Source: Actinomycetota bacterium
Lineage (GTDB): Bacteria > Actinomycetota > Acidimicrobiia > Acidimicrobiales > Ilumatobacteraceae
Length of the DNA: 35,552 nt
Reading direction: 5' to 3'
Assembly (NCBI GenBank): GCA_016870295.1
Contig: VGBY01000002.1
Location: forward strand, 1-35,552
In this document: positions 16,985-24,960 of the stretch, piece by piece
Position numbering within the stretch: position 1 is the first letter of the stretch
Layout: each line of letters begins with the position of its first letter
Position numbers and translations under genes: made by a program
The notes under the pieces: generated by a model
What the model was told of the DNA's origin: nothing
Database searches by the model: none
What the model saw: only the letters and a program-made list of their open reading frames with translations

Positions 16985-17014
16985 TTATCACGCACCGCGG
17001 GAGACGCTTACTAT
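16985..17014 (+). promoter_or_regulatory. Promoter for the Rrf2-type gene, leaderless geometry
   Basis: A -35-like TTATCA (16985-16990, four of six consensus bases), an 18-base spacer, and the -10 TACTAT (17009-17014) are followed by six bases and the GTG at 17021. Transcription would begin on the start codon itself. This supports the GTG as start over the longer frame beginning at 16931. Confidence 0.55.
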
Positions 17015-17020
17015 GGTGTC

Positions 17021-17491
17021 GTGCGAGTCTCCACACGCGGCGATTACGCGTGTCGGGCGATGCTGTCGCTGGCGTTGCATGCACAAGAGCCGGGCCCGAT
17101 TTCGGTGCGCGACATCGCGACGCGTACCGCGCTGCCCCAGCCCTATCTCGAGCAGATTCTCCTCGCCCTAAAGGGCGCGGGGCTCGTGCATTCCAAGCGT
17201 GGTGTCGGAGGCGGCTACACGCTCGCCCGCCACCCCGACAAGATCCTGCTGTCGGAGATTCTCTCGGCCGTTGATGGCCCGATCTCCCTCGGCGACTTCG
17301 GCGAGCCACACCGTGACGGTGCCTGTGACCACGAAGGCCAGTGCGTGTTGCTCGCGATCTGGCACTCGGTCGGCGATCACATGCGTGATCATCTCGCCAA
17401 GTTCACGCTCGGTTCGGTGCTGGCGGCCGCACGTGGCGAGTCGCCGTGGCCCGACCAAGCGACCGACAGGAAGAAACGCGCGCGGCGCTAA
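17021..17491 (+). CDS. Rrf2-family transcriptional regulator
   Basis: This 156-residue protein has an N-terminal winged helix typical of Rrf2 (VSTRGDYACRAML, then SVRDIATRTALPQPYLEQIL, then KRGVGGGYTLAR) and a C-terminal helix. Rrf2 proteins often sense Fe-S status, NO, redox or cysteine levels. The cluster-binding loop reads CDHEGQC with CX5C spacing, but the third canonical cysteine position is Trp. That resembles actinobacterial two-Cys [2Fe-2S] sensors such as RsrR more than IscR or NsrR. The longer frame from 16931 would translate through the promoter and is rejected. Its stop overlaps the convergent rluD-type stop. Confidence 0.88.
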   Translation: MRVSTRGDYACRAMLSLALHAQEPGPISVRDIATRTALPQPYLEQILLALKGAGLVHSKRGVGGGYTLARHPDKILLSEILSAVDGPISLGDFGEPHRDGACDHEGQCVLLAIWHSVGDHMRDHLAKFTLGSVLAAARGESPWPDQATDRKKRARR

Positions 17492-18465
17492 CTCAGCGAC
17501 GCCACGAGCGTTGCAAAATCGCCCGGCAAATCGCTCGCGAACTCGCATCGCTCACCAGTGCGCGGATGATCGAATCCGAGTCGATGGGCGTGCAACATCG
17601 GTCGCGCAGCGCGGATTCCCGCCCGCACTCCCCCGTACTGCGCATCGCCGACGACGGGATGACCAATCGACGCCAAGTGCACACGAATCTGGTGCGTGCG
17701 CCCGGTCTCGAGGCGACACTCGACCAGCGACGCATCTTTCGGAACGCGGAACGAGCGTTCGACCGCGTAATGCGTGCGGGCTGGCCGACCGTCGACCACC
17801 ACCGCCATGCGCGTGGGATCCCGCTGATCACGACCGATGGGCGCATCGATCACACCGTTGAGCGACGTCGGCACTCCCCACACGACGACCGAATACACCC
17901 GCGTCACGCTGCGCATCGTGAGTTGTTCAACTAGCGACTCGTAGGCGAGTTGCGTGCGGGCAACCGCAACCAGACCCGTCGTGCCCGCGTCGAGGCGATG
18001 CACGATGCCTGGTCGCATCGGGTCGCCGACCGATGCGATCTCCGGGTAGGCCGCCAACAAGTAATTGACCATCGTGCCCGTCTTGTTGCCGGCGCCAGGG
18101 TGCACCACGAGACCTGCCGGTTTGTTGACGACGAGCACGTCGGCATCCACGTGAATGACATCGAGGGTTTGGCTCGCATCGGCTGCTGGCAACTCCGGGC
18201 CACTCGCAGCTGAGATGTCGACGGTGATGACCTGCCCGGTTGCCACTTTTCCCTTACCGGCGGACACCACGTCGCCGTCGAGCGTCACGGCACCGGACTC
18301 GATCAGCGCTGCCGCTGCGTTGCGACTGATGTCGGCGATCAACGACACCACGCGGTCGATTCGCACATCGGCAAGCGACGCCGGAATCGTCTCGGTGACG
18401 CGCCGCGCAGTGCCCGTCGTATCGTCATGAATGTCGTCGGTCATCGGTGTGCCATCACTCGTCAT
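17488..18465 (-). CDS. rluD: RluD-family pseudouridine synthase
   Basis: This 325-residue RNA-modifying enzyme has an N-terminal S4 RNA-binding domain (VRIDRVVSLIADISRNAAAALIESGAV). The catalytic domain has VVNKPAGLVVHPGAG, the HRLDAGTTG motif with the catalytic Asp, and LETGRTHQIRVHLASIGHPVVGD. The family isomerises uridines in 23S rRNA; the exact site is inferred from homology. The ATG at 18465 is used, and a second ATG seven codons in (18444) is possible. It is the last gene of the cell-wall/ileS/lspA run. Confidence 0.92.
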   Translation of the reverse strand: MTSDGTPMTDDIHDDTTGTARRVTETIPASLADVRIDRVVSLIADISRNAAAALIESGAVTLDGDVVSAGKGKVATGQVITVDISAASGPELPAADASQTLDVIHVDADVLVVNKPAGLVVHPGAGNKTGTMVNYLLAAYPEIASVGDPMRPGIVHRLDAGTTGLVAVARTQLAYESLVEQLTMRSVTRVYSVVVWGVPTSLNGVIDAPIGRDQRDPTRMAVVVDGRPARTHYAVERSFRVPKDASLVECRLETGRTHQIRVHLASIGHPVVGDAQYGGVRAGIRAARPMLHAHRLGFDHPRTGERCEFASDLPGDFATLVASLS

Positions 18466-18472
18466 CCGCGAT

Positions 18473-18955
18473 TCAGTTGCTCGCCGCAGTCGTCGCCGAC
18501 TTGGCGCGCAGTGAGGCGAGAACCATCAACGCTGCGCCGATCGTGATGCACGAGTCGGCGACGTTGAAGATCGGGAACCACTGCAAGTCGACGAAATCGA
18601 CGACCGCGCCCCGCAACCACGCATCGTTACGGAAGAGCCGATCCACGAGATTGCCGAGCGCGCCTCCGACGATGAGCCCGGCGGCGACTGCCGAAACTCC
18701 GGTTGCCGAACGACGCATCCACAACACGATCACGATGATGATGACGAATGCGAGTGCACCAATGATCGGTCCTGCGCCCGTTGCCTGCGAGAACGCCATG
18801 CCCCTGTTGAACGCCAGGTTGAAGCGCAACGAGCCGATGATGTCGATGGTGCGCCCGCCAGACAGGCGGTTGAGTGCCCAGTGCTTGGTGAGTTGGTCAA
18901 CGACGACGATTGCAGCGATGAGCAACCAGAGTTTGCGCGTCGCTACCTGGCTCAT
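18473..18955 (-). CDS. lspA: Lipoprotein signal peptidase (signal peptidase II)
   Basis: This 160-residue integral membrane aspartyl protease cleaves signal peptides of prolipoproteins after lipid modification. It has four predicted helices. Conserved boxes are VDQLTKHW, FNRGMAFS, GALGNLVDRL and FNVADSCITIG; the Asp of NLVDR and of NVADS form the catalytic dyad. The frame is open upstream, but the ATG at 18953-18955 overlaps the preceding TGA (ATGA) and gives a normal length. Confidence 0.95.
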   Translation of the reverse strand: MSQVATRKLWLLIAAIVVVDQLTKHWALNRLSGGRTIDIIGSLRFNLAFNRGMAFSQATGAGPIIGALAFVIIIVIVLWMRRSATGVSAVAAGLIVGGALGNLVDRLFRNDAWLRGAVVDFVDLQWFPIFNVADSCITIGAALMVLASLRAKSATTAASN

Positions 18956-20157
18956 CGATTGCCCAGACCGCCGGCGCGTTCGGTGACGAGCTCGGTGGTC
19001 CACGGCAACACTTCAAGTCGCTCGCGCGGAATCGGCAAACCGGAGTACGACGAGTAGCCATACTCGCCGATCTCCATGCGTTTCAGCGCCGCGTCGATGG
19101 CTTCAACCTCCAGGCGCGCCTGTTCGGAGAGAATGAGGTCGCGTTCACGCTCGACCACCATCGTGTCGCCCTCGCCCCCCTCTTCGCCGAAGTCGACATC
19201 ACCCATCTCTTGGTTGTCGACGATCTCCATCGCGTCCTGCTCGAGACGCTTGGCCTGCCCGAGCAGCTCCACGCGCTTCTCAATGAGCAACTGGCGTTGT
19301 GAACGCAAGAACGCAACGTCGAAGTCCTTCGTCGGGGTGATGCCGTCGACGGGCTCATACTTGATGATCGGTGGCTTGACCGGCTTGGCCATCGCCTTTT
19401 CTTGCTGTTCGCGGATGCGGCGTTCGTCTTCATCACGAATCGCGCGAATACGCGCGCGCTCGGCTTCGCGTGCTTGACGTTCGGCTTCCTTGGCCTTGGT
19501 GACTTTGTCGCGCTCGCGCTGCTTCTCGCGCCGCTCTTCGTCGATGATGGCGCGCTTGCGGGCCTGCTCACGGCGACGTTCTTCGGTCGCTACCTGACGC
19601 TCGAGGTCGCGACGCTTCTTCTCCGCCAACCTCTCCTTCAGGATTCGCTTACGTTCGGCCAGTTTCTCACGCGCCAGACGCTTGCGCTCACGCTCCGCCT
19701 CGAGTCGGGCCCGCTTGCGATCGCGCTCTGCAGCAAGGCGCGCGGCTTTGCGTTTGCGCTCATCGAGCTTGCGTTGTTGAGCCTTCTTGCGGCGCGCCGC
19801 CTCGGCTTTGGCTCGCGCCGCGCGCTTGGCGGCCTCGGCCTTTTTCTTGGCGGCCTTGCGGCGCTGTTCATCGGCGCGTTTGCGGGCAGCCTTGGCCTTG
19901 GCTTCTTTCTTGGCTCGTGCCGCACGGCGTTTGGCCTCGAGCGCCAGGCGAGCCTTTCGCTTGCGGGCGTCGATGATCTTCTGGCGGGCGGCCTTGCGCC
20001 GCTTTTCCTCCAACAGTCGCTTGGCCTTCTTGCGCCTCAGTTCCTCAAGTTTGCGACGCTTGGCGGCCGCGAGGAGGGCCTTTTTCCTGGCTTGCGCCTT
20101 CTTCTTGGCTTGCGCCCGCTTCTTGGCGGCGGCTTTGCGCTTCGCGGCGGCGTTCAT
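18952..20157 (-). CDS. DksA/TraR-like protein with a long basic coiled coil and no zinc cysteines
   Basis: This 401-residue protein has two parts. Residues 1 to about 255 are almost entirely Lys, Arg, Ala and Glu with scattered Leu, predicted as a continuous charged helix or coiled coil, strongly basic at its N-terminus. Residues ~256-401 resemble DksA/TraR: a helical stretch (LEVEAIDAALKRMEIGEYG) and SGLPIPRERLEVLPW, matching the zinc-finger region in order. The four zinc-binding cysteines are absent; Tyr and Ser stand there instead. DksA proteins bind RNA polymerase; here DNA or RNA polymerase binding is only an inference. The ATG at 20155-20157 gives a start 7 bases after ileS. Position between ileS and lspA is shared with other actinobacteria, as I recall. 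Confidence 0.8.
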   Translation of the reverse strand: MNAAAKRKAAAKKRAQAKKKAQARKKALLAAAKRRKLEELRRKKAKRLLEEKRRKAARQKIIDARKRKARLALEAKRRAARAKKEAKAKAARKRADEQRRKAAKKKAEAAKRAARAKAEAARRKKAQQRKLDERKRKAARLAAERDRKRARLEAERERKRLAREKLAERKRILKERLAEKKRRDLERQVATEERRREQARKRAIIDEERREKQRERDKVTKAKEAERQAREAERARIRAIRDEDERRIREQQEKAMAKPVKPPIIKYEPVDGITPTKDFDVAFLRSQRQLLIEKRVELLGQAKRLEQDAMEIVDNQEMGDVDFGEEGGEGDTMVVERERDLILSEQARLEVEAIDAALKRMEIGEYGYSSYSGLPIPRERLEVLPWTTELVTERAGGLGNR

Positions 20158-20164
20158 GACCCCG

Positions 20165-23100
20165 TCAGGGTAGCCGCTCGACACCCACGTGGAGTGGTAC
20201 GTCGTCGAGCGTGGTGTTGGCTGCAAGACCGTTGCCGACGGCCGCGAGCACCACGTCCCGCGCCAAGGTTTCTGATTTCACCATCGACTCGTGCGCGCGA
20301 ACTGCAGCGGCGACATCAGTAGGTGCGCCAACCGTCAACCGGATGCGGTCAGAGACGTGCAGACCCGCGTCGCGGCGGGCCTGCTGCACGAGACGAATCA
20401 CATCGCGTGCCACACCTTCTTGTTTGAGGTCGTCGTTCACCGCGAGATCCAAGACGACGATGCCCGAACCATCGGAGAGTGCCGCGCTGCCCCGTTCACC
20501 CTCGCCGGTGGCGACGAGTTTCAACGAGAACTCCCCGTCGTGCAGTTCGACCCCACCGGCGACGACGCGACCGCCGTCAATCGACCAGTCACCCTGCTTC
20601 ACGGCGCGAATCACCTTCTGCGTGTCGGCCCCGAGGCGAGGCCCGAGGGCGGCCGGGGTGACGAGGAGTTCGCGGCGGGCGTGCTCGTCGACGTTCGCAC
20701 TCAGCACCACGCTGCGCACGTTGACTTCGTCCTTGATGACATCCGCGAAGTCGCCGAGCGTGGTGGCTCGCGCACTGGCCACGACGAGCGAGGCGAGCGG
20801 TTGACGCACCCGCAACTGGTGTGCCTTGCGCACCGACAGCGTGCTCGAGCACACGTCGCGCGCCAAATCCATCGTGGCGACCAATGCATCGTCGGCTGCC
20901 AGTCCTTGCGTCGTCGGCCAACTGGTGAGATGCACGCTTCGCTCGCCCGACAAGCCGCGATACACCTCCTCCGTGGTGAGCGGGAGCAGCGGAGCCGCGA
21001 CACGACAGAGGATGACGAGCACGCTGTGCAGCGTGTTGATTGCCGCCTGGTCGCCCTCCCAGAATCTGTCGCGGCTGCGACGGATGTACCAATTGGTGAG
21101 CACGTCGAGGAAGTCGCGCACCTGCGCGCAGGCATCGAACAGGTCGTTGCGTTCGAATGCCGTCGTCGTTGCGTCGATGAGCGCGCGGGTCTTGGCCAAC
21201 ACATAGCGATCCAACACGTGCGCACTCGACGTGTCAAAGACACCCTTCTTGCCTTCCGCATTCGCGTACAACGAGAGGAAGTACCAAGAGTTCCACAACG
21301 GCAGGATTGTCTGGCGCACCGTGTCGCGAATGCCGGCTTCGGTCACGGAGAAGTCCGCACCGCGCAGGATCGACGACGACAGCAGGTACCAGCGCATTGC
21401 GTCGGCACCGTACGTGTCGAACACTTTCATCGGGTCGGGATAGTTGCGCAGGCTCTTTGACATTTTTTGTCCGTCGTCGCCGAGCACGATGCCGTGACTG
21501 ACGCAACTCTTGAACGCCGGACGATCGAACAATGCCGTCGCCAGCACGTGCAGCGTGTAGAACCACCCACGCGTTTGGCCGATGTACTCGACGATGAAGT
21601 CACCCGGATAGTGGCTCTCGAACCACTCCCGATTCTCGAACGGATAATGCACCTGCGCGAAGGGCATCGACCCGCTCTCGAACCAGCAGTCGAGCACTTC
21701 GGGCACGCGACGCATCATCGACTTGCCGGTCGGATCGTCGGGGTTGGGTCGCACGAGGTCGTCGACGAACGGACGATGCAGTTCCTGCACGTGCACGCCG
21801 AAGTCGCGCTCGAGGTCGGCGATGCTGCCGTACACATCGATGCGCGGGTACTCGGGGTTGTCGCTGCGCCACACCGGGATCGGCGAACCCCAGAACCGGT
21901 TGCGGCTGATCGTCCAGTCGCGCGCGTTCTCCAGCCATTTGCCGAACGACCCGTCGCGAATGTGGTCGGGAACCCAGGTGATCTGCTGGTTGAGCGCCAC
22001 CATGCGCTCCTTCACTGCCGTCACGTTGACGAACCACGAACTCACGGCGCGGTAGATGAGCGGTGTGCCGGTGCGCCAGCAGTGCGGATACGAGTGGTCG
22101 TAGGTTTCGTGGCGCAGCACGACCCCGTTCTCTTTCAACTTCTTGATGACGAGTGGATTGGCCTCGAACACTTGCAGGCCGGCCAAGTCGGTGACTTCTT
22201 GCGTGAACTTGCCGCGCGAGTCGACGGGCACGACGAGATCGATGCCCGCTTCGGCACACACACGTTGGTCGTCTTCACCGAAGCCCGGCGCAATGTGCAC
22301 GACACCCGTGCCGTCTTGCGTGGTGACGAAGTCGCCGGCAAGGACGCGGAACGCCCCGTGCGCGGCGCGGTCGGCGAAGTACGGCAGCAGCGGTTGGTAT
22401 CGGCGACCGACGAGTTCGCTGCCGCGCAGCACGCCAATCTGCTCCGCGCCGGCGAGTTCGCGCTCGTACGCCTCGCGGCGCGCGGCGGCCATCACGTACC
22501 GCGTGCCGTCGAGTTCGTACACGCCGTACTCCACATCGGCGCCGACGGCAAGAGCGAGGTTGGACGGCAGGGTCCACGGTGTCGTCGTCCAGGCGAGCAG
22601 ACGCTCCCCCGATTCCAGCAAGAAGCCGACGGTGAGCGCGGGGTCTTGCACCATCTTGTACGTGTCGTCCATGCGCGTCTCAGAGTTGGAGAGCGGCGTC
22701 TCCAGCGCCCACGAGTACGGCAGCACGCGGAAGCCCTCGTAGATGAGGCCTTTGTCCCACAACGTCTTGAAGGCCCACATCACGCTTTCCATGTACGGAA
22801 GATCGAGCGTCTTGTAGTCGTTGTCGAAGTCGACCCAGCGCGCTTGTCGTGTTACATAGCGCCGCCAGTCGCTCGTGTACTGCAGCACCGACGTGCGGCA
22901 GTGGTCGTTGAACTTGTCGATGCCAAAGTCGGTGATCGCCTGGCGACCGGAGATACCGAGCTGACGCTCGGCTTCTGCTTCGGCGGGCAGACCGTGACAA
23001 TCCCAACCGAAACGCCGCTCGACGCGCTTGCCACTCATGGTGCGATACCGCGGCACCGCATCCTTCACGAAACCGGTGAGGAGGTGTCCGTAGTGCGGCA

Positions 23101-23350
23101 GGCCGTTCGCGAACGGCGGGCCGTCGTAGAAGACGAACTCCGTGTCGTGCACGCCTGTGTGCTGATCGGCTGCGCCGGTCGGCGCGCGCCCAGCGTTCGT
23201 GCGCGGGTGCTGCTCGACGGAGGCCTCAAACGTGCGATCGGCCTCCCAGTAAGAAAGCACTTTTTCTTCGATGTGCGGCAGGTTGGGCTGCGCCGCGACG
23301 TCGGGATACCGGTTCGCCGCCGACAAACCTTTCGTGGTGGAGTCGGCCAT
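20165..23350 (-). CDS. ileS: Isoleucyl-tRNA synthetase
   Basis: This 1061-residue class I synthetase charges tRNA-Ile. The HIGH-type motif is PHYGH, after [11 protein letters not shown] (near residue 83). [15 protein letters not shown] follows, then the CP1 editing domain with [14 protein letters not shown], and [12 protein letters not shown] near residue 629. The [12 protein letters not shown] form and length fit the eukaryotic-like IleS2 type found in many actinobacteria. A roughly 20-residue Gly/His/Arg/Thr-containing insertion precedes the HIGH region. The ATG at 23348-23350 is chosen over an upstream extension with several cysteines. It follows yggT by 13 bases. Confidence 0.97.
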   Translation of the reverse strand: MADSTTKGLSAANRYPDVAAQPNLPHIEEKVLSYWEADRTFEASVEQHPRTNAGRAPTGAADQHTGVHDTEFVFYDGPPFANGLPHYGHLLTGFVKDAVPRYRTMSGKRVERRFGWDCHGLPAEAEAERQLGISGRQAITDFGIDKFNDHCRTSVLQYTSDWRRYVTRQARWVDFDNDYKTLDLPYMESVMWAFKTLWDKGLIYEGFRVLPYSWALETPLSNSETRMDDTYKMVQDPALTVGFLLESGERLLAWTTTPWTLPSNLALAVGADVEYGVYELDGTRYVMAAARREAYERELAGAEQIGVLRGSELVGRRYQPLLPYFADRAAHGAFRVLAGDFVTTQDGTGVVHIAPGFGEDDQRVCAEAGIDLVVPVDSRGKFTQEVTDLAGLQVFEANPLVIKKLKENGVVLRHETYDHSYPHCWRTGTPLIYRAVSSWFVNVTAVKERMVALNQQITWVPDHIRDGSFGKWLENARDWTISRNRFWGSPIPVWRSDNPEYPRIDVYGSIADLERDFGVHVQELHRPFVDDLVRPNPDDPTGKSMMRRVPEVLDCWFESGSMPFAQVHYPFENREWFESHYPGDFIVEYIGQTRGWFYTLHVLATALFDRPAFKSCVSHGIVLGDDGQKMSKSLRNYPDPMKVFDTYGADAMRWYLLSSSILRGADFSVTEAGIRDTVRQTILPLWNSWYFLSLYANAEGKKGVFDTSSAHVLDRYVLAKTRALIDATTTAFERNDLFDACAQVRDFLDVLTNWYIRRSRDRFWEGDQAAINTLHSVLVILCRVAAPLLPLTTEEVYRGLSGERSVHLTSWPTTQGLAADDALVATMDLARDVCSSTLSVRKAHQLRVRQPLASLVVASARATTLGDFADVIKDEVNVRSVVLSANVDEHARRELLVTPAALGPRLGADTQKVIRAVKQGDWSIDGGRVVAGGVELHDGEFSLKLVATGEGERGSAALSDGSGIVVLDLAVNDDLKQEGVARDVIRLVQQARRDAGLHVSDRIRLTVGAPTDVAAAVRAHESMVKSETLARDVVLAAVGNGLAANTTLDDVPLHVGVERLP

Positions 23351-23363
23351 TAGTTGGCGTCGC

Positions 23364-23609
23364 TCACAGTCCGGCGTTTTGCAGCATTCGTTGCACGAAT
23401 CCGAGGGCAATCACCACGACGATGGGCGAGATATCGATCGGCCCGAGGCTCGGGATGAGTCGGCGTGCCGGACCGAGCACGGGCTCGGTGACCTGAATGA
23501 GCACGCGGTTCACCGAACCCAGTGCACCACCCGGCTGACTCGGGAACCAACTGAGGATGATGCGTACGAAAATGACGAACGTGTAGAGGGAAATCAATTG
23601 GCTGATCAT
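23364..23609 (-). CDS. YggT-family small membrane protein
   Basis: This 81-residue protein has two hydrophobic segments, one at the N-terminus ([22 protein letters not shown]) and one near the C-terminus ([18 protein letters not shown]). Between them is the [22 protein letters not shown] stretch diagnostic of YggT proteins. The family lies near sepF and ftsZ in many Gram-positives and is linked to division or osmotic stress. Its mechanism is unknown. An AGAGG sits about 7 bases before the ATG. Confidence 0.9.
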   Translation of the reverse strand: MISQLISLYTFVIFVRIILSWFPSQPGGALGSVNRVLIQVTEPVLGPARRLIPSLGPIDISPIVVVIALGFVQRMLQNAGL

Positions 23610-23660
23610 GGCTGTGCCTCTCTTCCATTCAACATGGCGACTCGGTGATGGTGTCGCCGG

Positions 23661-24176
23661 TTAGTCGCGCGGAATTCGCACACCGTTGGGGGTGAGGCGA
23701 AACACGCCGCGCGAGATGCGCTCGAGCGAACCGTTCAGTGCGAACGTGAGGCCTGATGCAAAGTCGATGATGCGACGACCTTCTTCGGCGTTGGTAGCGA
23801 TCATGTTCATGATCACCGGCTGGCCGCTCTTGAATCGCTCGCCGATTTCTTTGCAGTGACCGAACGACGTGGGCTTCAGCGTGACGGGCTCGACGCTCGC
23901 CGTGTCGAGCGGCTTCACCGTCTTGGCCGGTGGCTGACCGACGGGCCCGCGCACCGTGACTCCGGAGTCGTCGCGCGCTCGCCCACGGCGCACGGGTGCT
24001 GGCTCGTCGTACCCTTCGTCGTCATCGACGATGTCATCTTCTTCGTCGTCATATCCAATGTCGGCTTCGGCGCGATTGCGCACCGGTCGCCGAGAGCGCA
24101 CCGACTGGTCGCTGTCGTCGTACACGTCGTCAGACCCGAGACCCAAGTAATCCATCGCTCGGCGGAACATCGACAT
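23661..24176 (-). CDS. sepF: Cell-division protein SepF
   Basis: This 171-residue protein has the SepF layout: a short N-terminal amphipathic segment (SMFRRAMDYLGL) for membrane contact, a long acidic linker of about 75 residues, and a C-terminal ~75-residue domain (VTLKPTSFGHCKEIGERF, VIMNMIATNAEEGRRIIDFASGL, LNGSLERISRGVFRLTP). SepF binds the FtsZ C-terminal tail and anchors the ring to the membrane. Here it is the likely anchor because no ftsA is present in the cluster. A -10 element lies exactly six bases upstream of the ATG. Confidence 0.95.
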   Translation of the reverse strand: MSMFRRAMDYLGLGSDDVYDDSDQSVRSRRPVRNRAEADIGYDDEEDDIVDDDEGYDEPAPVRRGRARDDSGVTVRGPVGQPPAKTVKPLDTASVEPVTLKPTSFGHCKEIGERFKSGQPVIMNMIATNAEEGRRIIDFASGLTFALNGSLERISRGVFRLTPNGVRIPRD

Positions 24177-24182
24177 ACCGTC

Positions 24183-24188
24183 AGATTA
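24183..24188 (-). promoter_or_regulatory. Candidate leaderless -10 for sepF
   Basis: On the minus strand TAATCT is followed by six bases and the sepF ATG. This matches TANNNT at the spacing seen upstream of the inhA and Rrf2 genes. No ribosome-binding site is apparent before sepF, in keeping with leaderless initiation in addition to read-through from yggS. Confidence 0.45.
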
Positions 24189-24207
24189 CCCCACGAAATA
24201 GCACGGT

Positions 24208-24891
24208 TTAGGGACGCTCGCCGAACAGTGCCGTTCCGATGCGCACGAGGGTGGAGCCCTCGTGCAACGCGATTTCGAGATCGCCCGACATCCCCATTGA
24301 GCACCCCGCCAGGCCGAGGTCATCGGCTTGCCGGCGCACCAGGCGAAACGCCGCCCGCGTGCGCTCGTCATCGGCATCGGTCGGCCCGACCGTCATGAGA
24401 CCGTCAACGACGAGCCCGACACTCCGCGCCCGCTGCACGAGCGCGGTGGTCTCGGCGGGTTGGCAACCACCCTTGTCGGCCTCCCCGGTGGCGTTCACCT
24501 GCACGTAGATGTGCGCCCCACCGGCCCGCTTCCCCAGTTCGGTAATCAGGCTCTCGCGATCGACGCTCTGCCACACGTCGACGAGCCCGACGAGCGACCG
24601 AATCTTGTTCGACTGCAGCCGCCCGATGAAGTGCACCGGCGGATGCGTGGCGCGGCGGTGTCCGCCACTTGGGCTGGCCTCGCCAGCAGCGTGAATCTCG
24701 GCAAGTTTCGTCGAGAGTTCTTGCGCATAGTTCTCACCGATGGCGTCGCAGCCGAGTCGCTGGGCGATCGCGATGGCGTCGGCGCCGAACCCTTTCGTCA
24801 CCGCGCAAAGAGTGACGGGCCCGCGAGTTGACGACCGCGCAATCGTGCTGCGCAGATGCGCGAGTCGTGCAGCAACTGTCGCTTCGTTCAT
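24208..24891 (-). CDS. yggS: YggS/PLPBP pyridoxal-phosphate homeostasis protein
   Basis: This 227-residue single-domain protein has the fold of the alanine-racemase N-terminal domain. The PLP lysine is Lys33 in LCAVTKGF. GENYAQEL, HFIGRLQSNK and VQVNATGEADKGG follow, and the end has CSMGMSGDLEIALHEGSTLVRIGTALFG, which closes the phosphate-binding cup. Family members bind PLP without known catalysis and balance B6 vitamers and amino acids. Its place between ftsZ and sepF is common in Gram-positives. Confidence 0.93.
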   Translation of the reverse strand: MNEATVAARLAHLRSTIARSSTRGPVTLCAVTKGFGADAIAIAQRLGCDAIGENYAQELSTKLAEIHAAGEASPSGGHRRATHPPVHFIGRLQSNKIRSLVGLVDVWQSVDRESLITELGKRAGGAHIYVQVNATGEADKGGCQPAETTALVQRARSVGLVVDGLMTVGPTDADDERTRAAFRLVRRQADDLGLAGCSMGMSGDLEIALHEGSTLVRIGTALFGERP

Positions 24892-24941
24892 CCGACGAGG
24901 CCTCGGCGACGATTCAACAGCCGCGCGCTATCTGCGCGATT

Positions 24942-24958
24942 GCGCCAGGTTGTGGCGC
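24942..24958 (-). terminator. Stem-loop just downstream of ftsZ
   Basis: Beginning two bases after the ftsZ stop codon, the minus strand can form a 6-bp GC-rich stem (GCGCCA with TGGCGC) closing a 5-base loop. No T-run follows, so it is more likely an attenuator or an mRNA 3'-end stabiliser than a full intrinsic terminator. It lies in the 69-base gap before yggS, the largest break in the division run. Confidence 0.4.
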
Positions 24959-24960
24959 GT

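Noticed and set aside
19480-20157. Repetitive DNA resembling a repeat array
   Set aside because: The repetition is irregular and follows codons of a low-complexity helix. There are no constant repeats with unique spacers, so it is neither CRISPR nor satellite.
19402-20322. A plus-strand Leu/Ala/Gly-rich frame that looks like a membrane protein
   Set aside because: It is the complement of the Lys/Arg/Ala-rich coiled-coil coding region; Lys and Arg codons read backwards give Leu, Phe and Ala. It is not a real membrane protein.
21467-23353. A 628-codon open frame on the plus strand opposite ileS
   Set aside because: It lies wholly antisense to a clear synthetase gene and shows His/Arg/Val-biased shadow composition. 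No independent start signal is seen.
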